Assembly (NCBI GenBank): GCA_946414115.1
Contig: CAMKNF010000019.1
Coordinates: forward strand, 1 to 18,455
Direction: 5' to 3'
Length of the DNA stretch: 18,455 bases
Origin: an uncultured Ruminococcus sp.
GTDB lineage: Bacteria > Bacillota > Clostridia > Oscillospirales > Acutalibacteraceae
Shown: piece by piece, positions 6,528 through 14,228 of the stretch
How positions within the stretch are numbered: the stretch's first letter is position 1
How the letters are laid out: each line of letters starts with the position of its first letter
Translations under genes and position numbers: made by a program
Notes under the pieces: generated by a model
What the model was told of the DNA's origin: nothing
Database searches by the model: none
What the model saw: the letters and a program-made list of their open reading frames with translations, nothing else

Positions 6528-6530
6528 GCT

Positions 6531-6606
6531 TGGCAGGGGCAGAAGGACTTGAACCCTCGGCACGCGGTTTTGGAGACCGCTGCTCTACCAACTGAGCTAT
6601 ACCCCT
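6531..6606 (-). tRNA. tRNA-Trp (anticodon CCA)
   Basis: On the minus strand the gene begins AGGGGTATAGCTCAGTTGG and ends TGCCCCTGCCA, giving a complete 76-base cloverleaf. The acceptor stem AGGGGTA pairs with TGCCCCT. The anticodon arm GCGGT-CTCCAAA-ACCGC carries CCA, and the T-arm contains GGTTCAAGTCC. The 3' CCA is encoded. This tRNA decodes UGG. The gene stands alone, with its own promoter at 6692-6720 and terminator at 6493-6527. Its 3' end faces the mobile remnant, but I found no copy of it there that would mark integration. Confidence 0.97.
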
Positions 6607-6691
6607 GTATCTATTCATTTGCAGAAAATTTTGACTGATTTACCTGAAATGCAATTAATCTCACAAAATCACAAAATTCAATGCAAGAGTT

Positions 6692-6720
6692 ATTGTATCA
6701 TTAATGCGGAGATTTGTCAA
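6692..6720 (-). promoter_or_regulatory. sigma-A promoter of tRNA-Trp
   Basis: On the minus strand a perfect TTGACA (6715-6720) and TACAAT (6692-6697) are separated by exactly 17 bases. Transcription would start near 6685, about 80 bases before the mature tRNA. The region between it and pncA (6721-6883) is AT-rich with no other feature or clear pncA terminator. Confidence 0.85.
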
Positions 6721-6883
6721 TAGCTGAAAGAAAAATTGTTTTACGAAATGTCAGCAAATTAAAAAGTAAAATAAATAAAAAGAAAATTTGTTCAAAAAAT
6801 ACCCCTAATTATGCTGTTATGCTCGAAATTACGTAGATTGTAAAAGTACTGTAACATCAAAGTGATTGTGCGTTGAAAGAGAT

Positions 6884-7405
6884 TCATAAAACATTGATTT
6901 GCAGGCTTTGCATTACGTCTAAAGCTGCTCTATTTAAACTGCCATTATTCGACGCAACGCAAGCTGAATCAACCGAAATTTCTGATTCGGGAAGTGCGGT
7001 CTTTGCAAGTACGGCGTTTGAAATTACGCATATGTTTGTCACAACTCCGCAAAGCTCAACCTTGTCAAATCTTTCAGCTTTCAGATATTCAAAAAGCTCT
7101 GCCGAACCAAAGCTCGGCTTGTAAAAGCACTTGTCGCTTTCTTTCAGCATTTTTGCTGTTCTGCCGTACAGCTTATGACCGTTAGTGCCCTTTATACAAT
7201 GCTCTACAGGCAGATTTCTGCCCTCGTTTGTTTGCAGGTAATTCTCCTCGTGGGTATCGAACGTAAAAACAATTTCCCAGCCTTCGTTACGGCATTTTGC
7301 AATTTTATCGGCAATTCTGCCGTCAAGCTGTTCAGCCTTTGCAAAGCCGAGCGAGCCTGTGACAAAGTCGTTTTGGTAATCAACTACAATCAGACATTTT
7401 CTCAT
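6884..7405 (-). CDS. pncA: nicotinamidase (isochorismatase-family cysteine hydrolase)
   Basis: It hydrolyses nicotinamide to nicotinate and ammonia in NAD salvage, in the cytoplasm. The 173-residue length suits compact bacterial PncA proteins. The catalytic triad is visible: Asp9 in VVDYQNDF, Lys96 in CFYKPSFGSA and Cys126 in GVVTNICVISNA. Metal ligands Asp50 and His52 lie in TFDTHEENY, and His69 in LPVEHCIKGT, a typical PncA signature that separates it from plain isochorismatases. The start follows the zinc-ribbon gene by one base (TGA-T-ATG), with an AAAGGAAA ribosome site, so the two are translationally linked. pncB, whose enzyme uses the nicotinate product, lies divergently 295 bases away. 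Substrate assignment is strong from motif plus neighbour. Confidence 0.9.
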   Translation of the reverse strand: MRKCLIVVDYQNDFVTGSLGFAKAEQLDGRIADKIAKCRNEGWEIVFTFDTHEENYLQTNEGRNLPVEHCIKGTNGHKLYGRTAKMLKESDKCFYKPSFGSAELFEYLKAERFDKVELCGVVTNICVISNAVLAKTALPESEISVDSACVASNNGSLNRAALDVMQSLQINVL

Positions 7406-7406
7406 A

Positions 7407-7571
7407 TCAATTTTCCTTTATCTCAACAGGCTTTTCGTCAAAGCCTTCAATTTTGAATTTTAATCCGCAGGTTGAACATTCAAAATACGGTTCGCCGTTG
7501 TTTTTATCGTCCTGAATTAAAAGCATAGGGCTTTCGCAGAACGGACAAAATTTTAAATTGCCTGAACTCAT
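7407..7571 (-). CDS. small zinc-ribbon protein upstream of pncA
   Basis: This 54-residue protein reads MSSGNLKFCPFCESPMLLIQ at its start. Two CxxC knuckles, CPFC (9-12) and CSTC (about 32-35), are separated by about 20 residues (NGEPYFECSTCGLKF), the shape of a small zinc ribbon as in RPB9-like or Lar-like proteins. A GAGGTG ribosome site precedes the ATG, and the stop is one base from the pncA start, so it is the first gene of that operon. Function is unknown. It might bind nucleic acid or be a small regulator; nothing ties it directly to NAD metabolism except position. Confidence 0.8.
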   Translation of the reverse strand: MSSGNLKFCPFCESPMLLIQDDKNNGEPYFECSTCGLKFKIEGFDEKPVEIKEN

Positions 7572-7598
7572 AAGCACACCTCGTTTATAGTTTCTTTC

Positions 7599-7628
7599 AT
7601 TATACTACGCAAATACCGCTGTTGTAAA
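7599..7628 (-). promoter_or_regulatory. promoter of the zinc-ribbon/pncA operon
   Basis: On the minus strand TTTACA (7623-7628) and a perfect TATAAT (7599-7604) are 18 bases apart. Transcription would start about 20-25 bases before the zinc-ribbon ATG. Confidence 0.75.
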
Positions 7629-7667
7629 TAATTTTTTCTTTACAAAATTTATAAAAAGGGATAAACT
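7622..7667 (+). promoter_or_regulatory. pncB promoter with inverted repeat shared by both directions
   Basis: The inverted repeat ttgtaaa (7622-7628) / tttacaa (7639-7645) contains the -35 hexamers of both divergent promoters. For pncB, TTTACA (7639-7644) is followed 17 bases later by TAAACT (7662-7667), a weak -10. A factor bound to the repeat would control both directions together. Confidence 0.5.
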
Positions 7668-7700
7668 ATAAAAGGAAATAAATTTTTCGGAGGTCACCGA

Positions 7701-9143
7701 ATGGAAAAGAAAAATATGGCTATGCTGTGCGACTTTTACGAGTTCACAATGTCGAACGGCTATTTTAAAAACGGATTTTACAAGCAGAATGTCTACTTTG
7801 ACGTATTCTTTCGCAAGGTTCCCGACAACGGCGGTTTTGCAATTGTTGCAGGTCTGGAGCAGGTGATTGACTATATAAAGAATCTTCACTTTGACGACAG
7901 CGATATTGAGTACCTGCGCAGTAAGGGGATTTTTGACGAGGACTTCCTCTCATATCTCAAAAATTTCAAATTCAGCGGCGATATTTACGCTGTTCCCGAG
8001 GGCACTCCCGTTTTCCCGAACGAGCCGATTATGACGGTGAAAGCTCCTGCGATTGAGGCTCAACTTATCGAAACCTTCGTACTGCTCACGCTCAATCATC
8101 AGACGCTTATTGCGACAAAGGCTAACAGAATTGTACGTGCGGCACAGGGCAGAGCGGTAATTGAGTTCGGCTCAAGACGTGCACAGGGTGCAAGCGGAGC
8201 GATTGACGGAGCAAGGGCGGCATATATCGGCGGATGTGTGGGAACAGCCTGTACGCTGACCGACAAGCTCTACGGCGTTCCCGCAGGCGGCACAATGGCT
8301 CACTCTTGGATTCAGATGTTCGACAGCGAATATGACGCTTTCAAGACCTACTGTGAGCTTTATCCCGACAATCCCACTCTCCTTGTTGATACCTACAATA
8401 CGCTCAAAAGCGGTGTACCGAATGCAATTAAGGTGTTCAAGGAGGTGCTTTTGCCGCAGGGCAAGACGGAGTGTTCAATCAGGCTTGATTCGGGTGATAT
8501 TTCTTACCTTTCAAAGAAAGCGAGGAAAATGCTCGACGACGCAGGTCTTCAGAATTGTAAGATAACCGCATCAAATTCGCTTGACGAGTACCTTATCCGT
8601 GACCTTATGATGCAGGGCGCAGAGGTTGACACCTTCGGAGTGGGAGAGAGGCTGATTACTTCCTCAAGCTCGCCTGTGTTCGGCGGAGTGTACAAGCTTG
8701 TTGCCGTTGAAAACGAGGGCGGAGAGATTGTGCCGAAAATCAAGGTCAGCGAGAACACGACCAAGATTACAAATCCGCATTTCAAAAAGGTTTACCGCTA
8801 CTTTGACAACGAGAGCGGCAAGGCGCTTGCAGACGAGCTTTGCGTTTATGACGAGGTTGTTGACGGCTCAAAGCCGCACACGATTTTTGATTCCAACGCA
8901 ACGTGGAAAACAAAAACGCTCACCGACTTTACGGCAAAGGAATTGCTTGTCCCGATTTTCAAAAACGGCGAATGTGTATATGAGTTGCCGTCAATTCAGG
9001 AAATTGCAGAATATTGCAGGGAACAGATTGATTTGTTGTGGGACGAGGTCAAAAGATTTGAAAATCCGCACACCTATTATGTGGACTTGTCAAAGAAGCT
9101 TTACGAAATCAAAAATATACTTTTAAGTGTTTACGGAGTTTAA
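7701..9143 (+). CDS. pncB: nicotinate phosphoribosyltransferase
   Basis: It joins nicotinate with PRPP, using ATP, to give nicotinate mononucleotide, the entry step of the Preiss-Handler route to NAD. The 480 residues match the bacterial NAPRTase family. The N-terminus is MAMLCDFYEFTMSNGYF, EFGSRRAQG is at 155-163, the phosphorylatable catalytic His201 lies in GGTMAHSWIQMF, the phosphate-binding stretch RLDSGDI sits in mid-protein, and VDTFGVGERLITS comes near residue 315. The ribosome site is ggaggt, 8 bases before the ATG. It is monocistronic, ending at a strong terminator (9148). It is paired divergently with pncA, which makes its substrate. Confidence 0.95.
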   Translation: MEKKNMAMLCDFYEFTMSNGYFKNGFYKQNVYFDVFFRKVPDNGGFAIVAGLEQVIDYIKNLHFDDSDIEYLRSKGIFDEDFLSYLKNFKFSGDIYAVPEGTPVFPNEPIMTVKAPAIEAQLIETFVLLTLNHQTLIATKANRIVRAAQGRAVIEFGSRRAQGASGAIDGARAAYIGGCVGTACTLTDKLYGVPAGGTMAHSWIQMFDSEYDAFKTYCELYPDNPTLLVDTYNTLKSGVPNAIKVFKEVLLPQGKTECSIRLDSGDISYLSKKARKMLDDAGLQNCKITASNSLDEYLIRDLMMQGAEVDTFGVGERLITSSSSPVFGGVYKLVAVENEGGEIVPKIKVSENTTKITNPHFKKVYRYFDNESGKALADELCVYDEVVDGSKPHTIFDSNATWKTKTLTDFTAKELLVPIFKNGECVYELPSIQEIAEYCREQIDLLWDEVKRFENPHTYYVDLSKKLYEIKNILLSVYGV

Positions 9144-9147
9144 ATCA

Positions 9148-9176
9148 GGGCAGGGTTAATTCCCTGCCTTTGTTTT
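9148..9176 (+). terminator. terminator of pncB
   Basis: ggcaggg (9149-9155) pairs with ccctgcc (9162-9168), followed by tttgttttt. It starts five bases after the pncB stop. Confidence 0.9.
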
Positions 9177-9214
9177 TGTTTATCTGTTTATCAAAATATG
9201 CTCGCACCATAAAA

Positions 9215-9249
9215 AGCTTGTTGACAAGCTATAGACAGTATGCTATAAT
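9215..9249 (+). promoter_or_regulatory. consensus promoter with palindromic operator before the Big2 gene
   Basis: TTGACA (9221-9226), 17 bases, then TGc-TATAAT (9241-9249) is a near-perfect sigma-A promoter with extended -10. The 16-base palindrome agcttgt-tg-acaagct (9215-9230) covers the -35, so a repressor is likely to control this very strong promoter. Confidence 0.85.
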
Positions 9250-9301
9250 TAAAATAAGATAGCGAAATTTAATAAAATTCTTTTTAATAGGAGGAAAATT
9301 T

Positions 9302-11428
9302 ATGAGAAAAATTAAAAAAATAAATTCAATGTTTCTCTCTGCTCTGATTGCGTTTTCAATGACGGCAGTTGCAGTCAACAGCTTTTCTGCGGCTGAAATT
9401 TCAGATGACAGTGGGGTAAACGGTACGGAAAAACAAATCAGCTTTGACGTTAAAAAGTCAGGCTGGAATCTTGATACGAACAAAAAGTTTTTCTGCCACA
9501 TATGGGCGGAAGACGGTTCAAAAACCTCTTCGGGGACTGACTGGCCTGAATGGCAGACTAAAACAGAGCTTTGCAGTTTTGATTCCGAAACAGGTATCGC
9601 AACCTTCGATTTGTCAAGGACAGGGCATAATTTCAGATACACTGACGGAAAGATTTATACCGTAATTTTCAGCTCCAATGTTGGCAGACAAACATATAAT
9701 GCTGTTATGAGCGGAAATTGTATAGGCGATACGCTTTACTGTACAAATGAACATATTGAAAGTCCGGAGGATTCGGAAAGAAAATGCGACGTGGCTGTCT
9801 GGGAGAATAACCCTGACTGCGGCCCTGTAAGGTGCATTACTTCAACAGGTAATATAGTAGGTACGGCTTATCATGATAACGTTTCAGACGAAGGTCTGCT
9901 TGCTGAATTTATGATAAGATATTCATTAAGCGCTCCCGATAAGCTTGAAATGTACACTCAGAAGCTTATTGGCGAGATTAAAACAACTCCCGAATATATG
10001 CTTGACCTTGTTCACGATTGTCTGTATCTGGCTGTTGATGACGGCAAAAAGGACAAGAAAACGGCTGACGCACAGTATAAAGTGATAAGCGAAGTTTTGC
10101 AGAATTGTTCAGACCCGACAGCAAAAGCGCCGGGATTATCGGACTACAGTATCACTCTCGGCGTCGGCGAAAAGACAAGGCTTTATGTCTGGTACAACGA
10201 ACCCGTAATGGGCGGAGAAGAAAAATATACTTATGATGACTTGAGCGAATTTAAAGTTGTATGCGATAACAACAAGGTCGCATCGATTGACGTTAAGGGC
10301 AATATTACAGCTAAAAGCACAGGAACGGCAACAATAACCGTTACGGCGAAAAACGGCAAGTCCTCGAAGTGTAAAGTTACAGTTAAAAACGCTCCGTCAA
10401 GCGTAAAATTTGCCGAGCCGAGCTATACTATCGGAAAGGGCGACGCCCTTGAAGTCAGAGCGCTCACAAACAGCGGCTCGTGGTGTACAACATATACGTG
10501 TACCAGCAGTAACACAAACGTTGTAACAGTCGGAACTCCGTTTTTAAACAGAATGACCTTAAGAGCAGTCGGAACAGGTACGGCAACTGTTACCGTAAAA
10601 ACCTACAACGGCAAGACTGCAAGCTGTAAGGTGACTGTTAAAAATGCGCCGTCAAGCGTTAAGATAAATCCTGCAAGCGTAACTCTCGGCGTCGGCGAAA
10701 AGCTGACAATTTCCGAAAGCACAAACAGCGGCTCTTATGCGCACAATTGTCATCTTATGTGGAGAACCTCTGACGATAAGGTTGTTACAGTTGTAAGAGG
10801 CGGCGGAAATAAAGCCGAGCTTTGTGCAGTTGGTGTGGGTACGGCTAACATTACAATTACCACATATAATAAGAAGACTGCAACCTGCAAGGTGACTGTA
10901 AAGCCTGCCCCCGCAAGCGTAAAGACAAATCCGACAAGCGTAACACTCGGCAAGGGCGAAAGCTATACAATCAGTGAGGGCACAAACAGCGGTTCATACG
11001 CAAATGCGGCTAATCTGAAATGGAGCAGTTCAAATACAAAGGTTGCAACTGTTACAAAGGGCAGTGCAAATAAGGCGACAATCAAGGCGACGGGAGCCGG
11101 TACTGCATATGTGAAGATTACGCTTTACAACGGCAAAACGGCACAGTGCAAGGTTACCGTAAAGAATGCACCGTCAAGCGTAAGCCTGAGCAAGACAAGC
11201 CTGACTTTGAACAAAGGCGCAAGCTACACAATCAGCGAAAGCACCAACAGAGGAAGTTATGCAAATGCGGCTAACCTGAAATGGACAAGCTCAAATTCAA
11301 GCGTTGCAACCGTTACAAAGGGAAGCGGAAACAAGGCTGTTATCAAAGCAAATGCAAAGGGTACTGCGTATATTAAAATTACGCTTTACAACGGAAAAAC
11401 AGCACAGTGCAAGGTGACGGTTAAGTAA
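9302..11428 (+). CDS. secreted protein with five C-terminal Big2 domains
   Basis: This is a 708-residue extracellular protein. Residues 1-32 are a signal peptide (basic MRKIKKIN, hydrophobic core, NSFSA cleavage region). Residues 38-280 are an unassigned region. Its start, ISFDVKKSGWNLD with FFCHIWAEDG and WPEWQTKTELCSF, resembles the aromatic beta-modules seen at the N-terminus of Ruminococcus dockerin proteins that look like starch-binding modules. A helical part with LVHDCLYLAVDDGKKDKK follows. From 281 on come five bacterial Ig-like (Big2) repeats of about 85 residues, at about 281, 367, 452, 539 and 626, each ending in GTAxxxxT, YNGKTAxCKVTVK. No LPXTG, SLH or dockerin is seen, so the mode of attachment is unknown. 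The ribosome site is aggagg. The last two repeats are most alike, suggesting recent duplication. Confidence 0.85.
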   Translation: MRKIKKINSMFLSALIAFSMTAVAVNSFSAAEISDDSGVNGTEKQISFDVKKSGWNLDTNKKFFCHIWAEDGSKTSSGTDWPEWQTKTELCSFDSETGIATFDLSRTGHNFRYTDGKIYTVIFSSNVGRQTYNAVMSGNCIGDTLYCTNEHIESPEDSERKCDVAVWENNPDCGPVRCITSTGNIVGTAYHDNVSDEGLLAEFMIRYSLSAPDKLEMYTQKLIGEIKTTPEYMLDLVHDCLYLAVDDGKKDKKTADAQYKVISEVLQNCSDPTAKAPGLSDYSITLGVGEKTRLYVWYNEPVMGGEEKYTYDDLSEFKVVCDNNKVASIDVKGNITAKSTGTATITVTAKNGKSSKCKVTVKNAPSSVKFAEPSYTIGKGDALEVRALTNSGSWCTTYTCTSSNTNVVTVGTPFLNRMTLRAVGTGTATVTVKTYNGKTASCKVTVKNAPSSVKINPASVTLGVGEKLTISESTNSGSYAHNCHLMWRTSDDKVVTVVRGGGNKAELCAVGVGTANITITTYNKKTATCKVTVKPAPASVKTNPTSVTLGKGESYTISEGTNSGSYANAANLKWSSSNTKVATVTKGSANKATIKATGAGTAYVKITLYNGKTAQCKVTVKNAPSSVSLSKTSLTLNKGASYTISESTNRGSYANAANLKWTSSNSSVATVTKGSGNKAVIKANAKGTAYIKITLYNGKTAQCKVTVK

Positions 11429-11448
11429 AAAAGAAATTATATTAGTTG

Positions 11449-11482
11449 ACGGCAGAGTTTTTGCTCTGCCGTTGTTATTTTT
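11449..11482 (+). terminator. terminator of the Big2 gene
   Basis: acggcagag (11449-11457) pairs with ctctgccgt (11464-11472) around a 6-base loop, followed by tgttattttt. The T-rich tail overlaps the -35 of the next gene. Confidence 0.85.
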
Positions 11483-11500
11483 AAAAATTTGTGTTATAAT
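11472..11500 (+). promoter_or_regulatory. promoter of the dockerin gene
   Basis: TTGTTA (11472-11477) and extended TGt-TATAAT (11492-11500) are 17 bases apart. The start would be near 11507, giving an 80-base leader with a strong aaggggg ribosome site. The promoter begins inside the preceding terminator. Confidence 0.75.
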
Positions 11501-11589
11501 TATTGCAACCAAAAATGTGTTTCGTGCGTGTTACTTATATAAAGAAATAATACGTTTTTTGTCGAAAATCCTATTAAGGGGGAGCAATT

Positions 11590-12570
11590 ATGAAAAAATT
11601 TAAGAAATTAACATCGCTGTTTCTTGCATTAACACTTGTTGCTTTAATGGCGGCTTTGTCGGTCGGAAACACCTCTGCGGCTGTTGATGAGAACGGTTAT
11701 TACGTTCCCGAAGAGGGAGAGTCAACCAACAGATATTACTTTGCAATGCCGAATAATTGGCGCAACAAATTTACCGATACTGCCGGCGTGTATTTTTTTC
11801 CTGACGTTGTTATCGATGGCTTTGTTGAGGGTGAAGGACCGATGAGTTGGCCGGGCTACAAGGCTTATTTTGACGGCTATAAAAGCTATGCTTACAGTAT
11901 TTACTATGTTGACTGCCCGACAGATATTGAATTTATTGTCTGGAATAATTACATAAAAAGCGGTGCAACCGATGATACGGCAATGTCTGATGCGGAAAAG
12001 CAGTCAGACGGAGTCAACACAGAATTTTGCAGTTTGTACGACTATGATATATATGATGCCGAATGGTTTGCAGAAATGGAAGAAAGCTACAATGGCGACA
12101 AAAAGGCTCTCGGAAGCTATGCCGATAACTTCTTTTATGACGAGGAGTACGGTTCAGGCTTTTCATTCAGCTTTGACAATATGATTTACGTCGTGCCGCA
12201 AAATGCCGACAGCGAAAATTCAAGCGTGACAGGCATTGAAACTTATAAAGGCAATTGGTATTTCTTCTACGGCGAGGACGAGTACGGTACATATCCCACA
12301 AGGGAAGAGTCGGAGAAAAACAATACCCTTTACAGTCTTTGCCCGTATGCGGTGATTGATGATGGGGGAATAGGTGATGTTGACGGCAACGGCGTGCTTG
12401 ACGTTTCCTATGCTACAGCAATTCAGAAGTATCTTGCAGGTCTTATTGAGCTGACGGACAGACAGCGCAGAGTAGCCGATGTTGACAAAACAGGAGTGGT
12501 AGATATTTTTGACGCAACAGCAATAAAGTATTTGCTTGTCGGCAGGGGCATCGGATATTGGTGCGATTAG
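11590..12570 (+). CDS. secreted dockerin protein with a carbohydrate-module-like region
   Basis: This is a 326-residue secreted protein. Residues 1-32 are a signal peptide ending NTSAA. Residues 36-255 are rich in Tyr, Trp and Asp. RYYFAMPNNWRN, WPGYKAYF, CPTDIEFIVWNN, MIYVVPQ and NWYFFYGEDEYGTYP follow the order of a family common in Ruminococcus and [Eubacterium] siraeum dockerin proteins and resemble starch-binding modules. No catalytic domain is visible. Residues 262-322 are a type I dockerin with two calcium loops, DVDGNGVLDVSY and DVDKTGVVDIFD, each with its helix (ATAIQKYL, ATAIKYLL). Dockerins bind cohesins on scaffoldins, so this is probably a non-enzymatic, substrate-binding cellulosome- or amylosome-like component. 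Each loop lacks one usual ligand: Tyr at position 12 of loop 1 and Thr at position 5 of loop 2. Confidence 0.85.
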   Translation: MKKFKKLTSLFLALTLVALMAALSVGNTSAAVDENGYYVPEEGESTNRYYFAMPNNWRNKFTDTAGVYFFPDVVIDGFVEGEGPMSWPGYKAYFDGYKSYAYSIYYVDCPTDIEFIVWNNYIKSGATDDTAMSDAEKQSDGVNTEFCSLYDYDIYDAEWFAEMEESYNGDKKALGSYADNFFYDEEYGSGFSFSFDNMIYVVPQNADSENSSVTGIETYKGNWYFFYGEDEYGTYPTREESEKNNTLYSLCPYAVIDDGGIGDVDGNGVLDVSYATAIQKYLAGLIELTDRQRRVADVDKTGVVDIFDATAIKYLLVGRGIGYWCD

Positions 12571-12590
12571 TATAAAATAGTAAAAAATTA

Positions 12591-12629
12591 TCGGCTGTTT
12601 CAGGGTTTAATCTGAAACAGCCGATTTTT
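12591..12629. terminator. bidirectional terminator between dockerin gene and murE
   Basis: tcggctgtttcag (12591-12603) and ctgaaacagccga (12612-12624) are perfect over 13 bases. TTTTT follows on the plus strand and an A-run precedes it, giving a T-run on the minus strand. It serves both convergent genes. Confidence 0.92.
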
Positions 12630-12653
12630 GATTTTAATAAATTGGATTGTAAT

Positions 12654-14123
12654 TTATTTCTTTGCAAGCTCTTCAATGATTTCCGCAATCAGTTCACGTT
12701 CGTCCATATGGTACTTAACGCCCTTGATTTCCTGATAGTCCTCGTGTCCCTTGCCTGCAAGCACAATAATGTCGCCGTCCTGTGCATTCTCCATACAATA
12801 TCTTATTGCGTCCTTACGGTTGGGAACGACAACGTATTTGCCGTCGGTTTTGTTGATTCCCGTCTTGATGTCCTCAATAATGTCCATTACGTCCTCAAAG
12901 CGTGAATTGTCCTCGGTGATTACCGACAAATCGCTTAACCTGCCCGATACCTCGCCCATCTCGTATCGGCGCACCTTTGGTCTGTTGCCGCCTGCACCGA
13001 ACATTGTAATCAGTCGGTTGGGATTGTAGTGGCGAAGCGTTGTAAGTACGTTTTCCATAGAAAGCGCATTGTGCGCATAGTCGATAAGCAGGGTGTAGTT
13101 GCCGGGAACTGTGACAGGCTCAACTCTGCCCTTGACCTTTGCAATCCGCAGTCCTTTAACAATAGCCTCATCGGGAATGTCAAAGAAAGAAACTGCGCAT
13201 ATTGCCGCAAGAGCGTTGTACACGTTGAATTTGCCGGGGATGCCGACGTCAAGAGAAAGTGTTTTCATTCCCTCGGTTTCAAAGTGAACGCCGAGAAAAC
13301 CGTTTTCGGAAATAAGGTGCTCGTTCTTTGCACGGAGCTGTGCAAGCTCTGAAAATCCGAAGGTCACAACGGGAGATTTTGCGTCTTTTGTGATTTTCTC
13401 CCAGTTTTCATCATCAATATTTGCGGCGGCAAGCTTGCATTGACGGAACAAAAGGCTCTTGCAGTAGAGGTATTCACGCAAATCCTTGTGCTCAACACCG
13501 CCTATATGGTCGTCAGAGAAGTTTGTAAAAATTCCTGCGTCAAATTCAATGCCTGCAAGTCTGTTGTGCTTGAGCCCGATTGATGACGCCTCAATCACCA
13601 TTGCACCGCATCCTGCGTTTATCATATCACGCATAGCCTTCTGAATTTCATAGGATTCGGGCGTTGTGTTGTTGGTTTTGTACGTTTTGCCGCCGTAAAC
13701 AATTCCGAGCGTGCCGATTGTACCTGTCTTTATTCCTGCTTGCTCAAAAATTTCCGCTACCATCGCCGTTGTGGTGGTTTTGCCCTTCGTACCTGTTATT
13801 GCAACGGTTTTCAGCTCTCTTGCGGGATTTCCGAAAAACTCGGCGCTCATTAGCGCAAGCGCAAGCCTTGTGTTCTGTGTTTTGATAACTGCAACATTTT
13901 GCGGAACTTCAAAATCAAGCTCGTCGCTGATAACAATTGCGGAAGCACCCTTTTCCACAGCCGATTTTGCAAATTTGTGACCGTCGGAGGTGTACCCCTT
14001 AAGGCAGACAAACGCAGTACCGTCGCTGACCTTTCGTGAATCGTAGATTATATCCGTAATTTCGGGATTTACGCTGTTTTGCGCAGTATATTCAACATTG
14101 ACAAGCAAATCAGACAGTTTCAT
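12654..14123 (-). CDS. murE: UDP-MurNAc-tripeptide synthetase MurE
   Basis: It adds the third amino acid, most likely meso-diaminopimelate, to UDP-MurNAc-L-Ala-D-Glu in peptidoglycan synthesis, using ATP in the cytoplasm. The 489 residues are family-typical. TGTKGKTTT (110-118) binds ATP. TTPES (153-157) and EASSIGLKHNR contact the substrate. Lys222 in YCKSLLF is the usual carbamylated lysine. GKGHEDYQ (457-464) is the MurE C-terminal signature. The specificity motif is DNSR (405-408), not DNPR: the Arg that recognises DAP is kept but Pro is Ser. FTNFSDDHIGGVEH also departs from the usual FTNLSRDHLDYH. It may be a divergent MurE or a second paralogue. A GGAGTG ribosome site precedes the ATG. 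It stands alone, without the usual mur/fts cluster. Confidence 0.9.
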   Translation of the reverse strand: MKLSDLLVNVEYTAQNSVNPEITDIIYDSRKVSDGTAFVCLKGYTSDGHKFAKSAVEKGASAIVISDELDFEVPQNVAVIKTQNTRLALALMSAEFFGNPARELKTVAITGTKGKTTTTAMVAEIFEQAGIKTGTIGTLGIVYGGKTYKTNNTTPESYEIQKAMRDMINAGCGAMVIEASSIGLKHNRLAGIEFDAGIFTNFSDDHIGGVEHKDLREYLYCKSLLFRQCKLAAANIDDENWEKITKDAKSPVVTFGFSELAQLRAKNEHLISENGFLGVHFETEGMKTLSLDVGIPGKFNVYNALAAICAVSFFDIPDEAIVKGLRIAKVKGRVEPVTVPGNYTLLIDYAHNALSMENVLTTLRHYNPNRLITMFGAGGNRPKVRRYEMGEVSGRLSDLSVITEDNSRFEDVMDIIEDIKTGINKTDGKYVVVPNRKDAIRYCMENAQDGDIIVLAGKGHEDYQEIKGVKYHMDERELIAEIIEELAKK

Positions 14124-14162
14124 AATAACACTCCGTTTTCTGATATAAATTCAATTATTTTA

Positions 14163-14191
14163 ATTATACCAATTTTTCCCGATTAATACAA
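14163..14191 (-). promoter_or_regulatory. murE promoter
   Basis: On the minus strand TTGTAT (14186-14191), 17 bases, then TGg-TATAAT, with the -10 at 14163-14168. The start would be about 35 bases before the murE ATG. Confidence 0.75.
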
Positions 14192-14228
14192 CTTCATTAT
14201 GAAAAAAATAAAGATTTTTCAAACAAAA

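Noticed and set aside
6531..6606. tRNA-Trp as attachment site of the mobile element
   Set aside because: No second copy of its 3' end is seen in the element, and serine recombinases do not usually target tRNA genes.
7622..7700. NAD-type riboswitch before pncB
   Set aside because: The leader after the predicted start is about 30 bases, too short, and no conserved core is recognisable.
8698..9126. 142-codon plus-strand open frame overlapping pncB
   Set aside because: It is a shifted-frame shadow of pncB, rich in Arg and Ser, with no start signals of its own.
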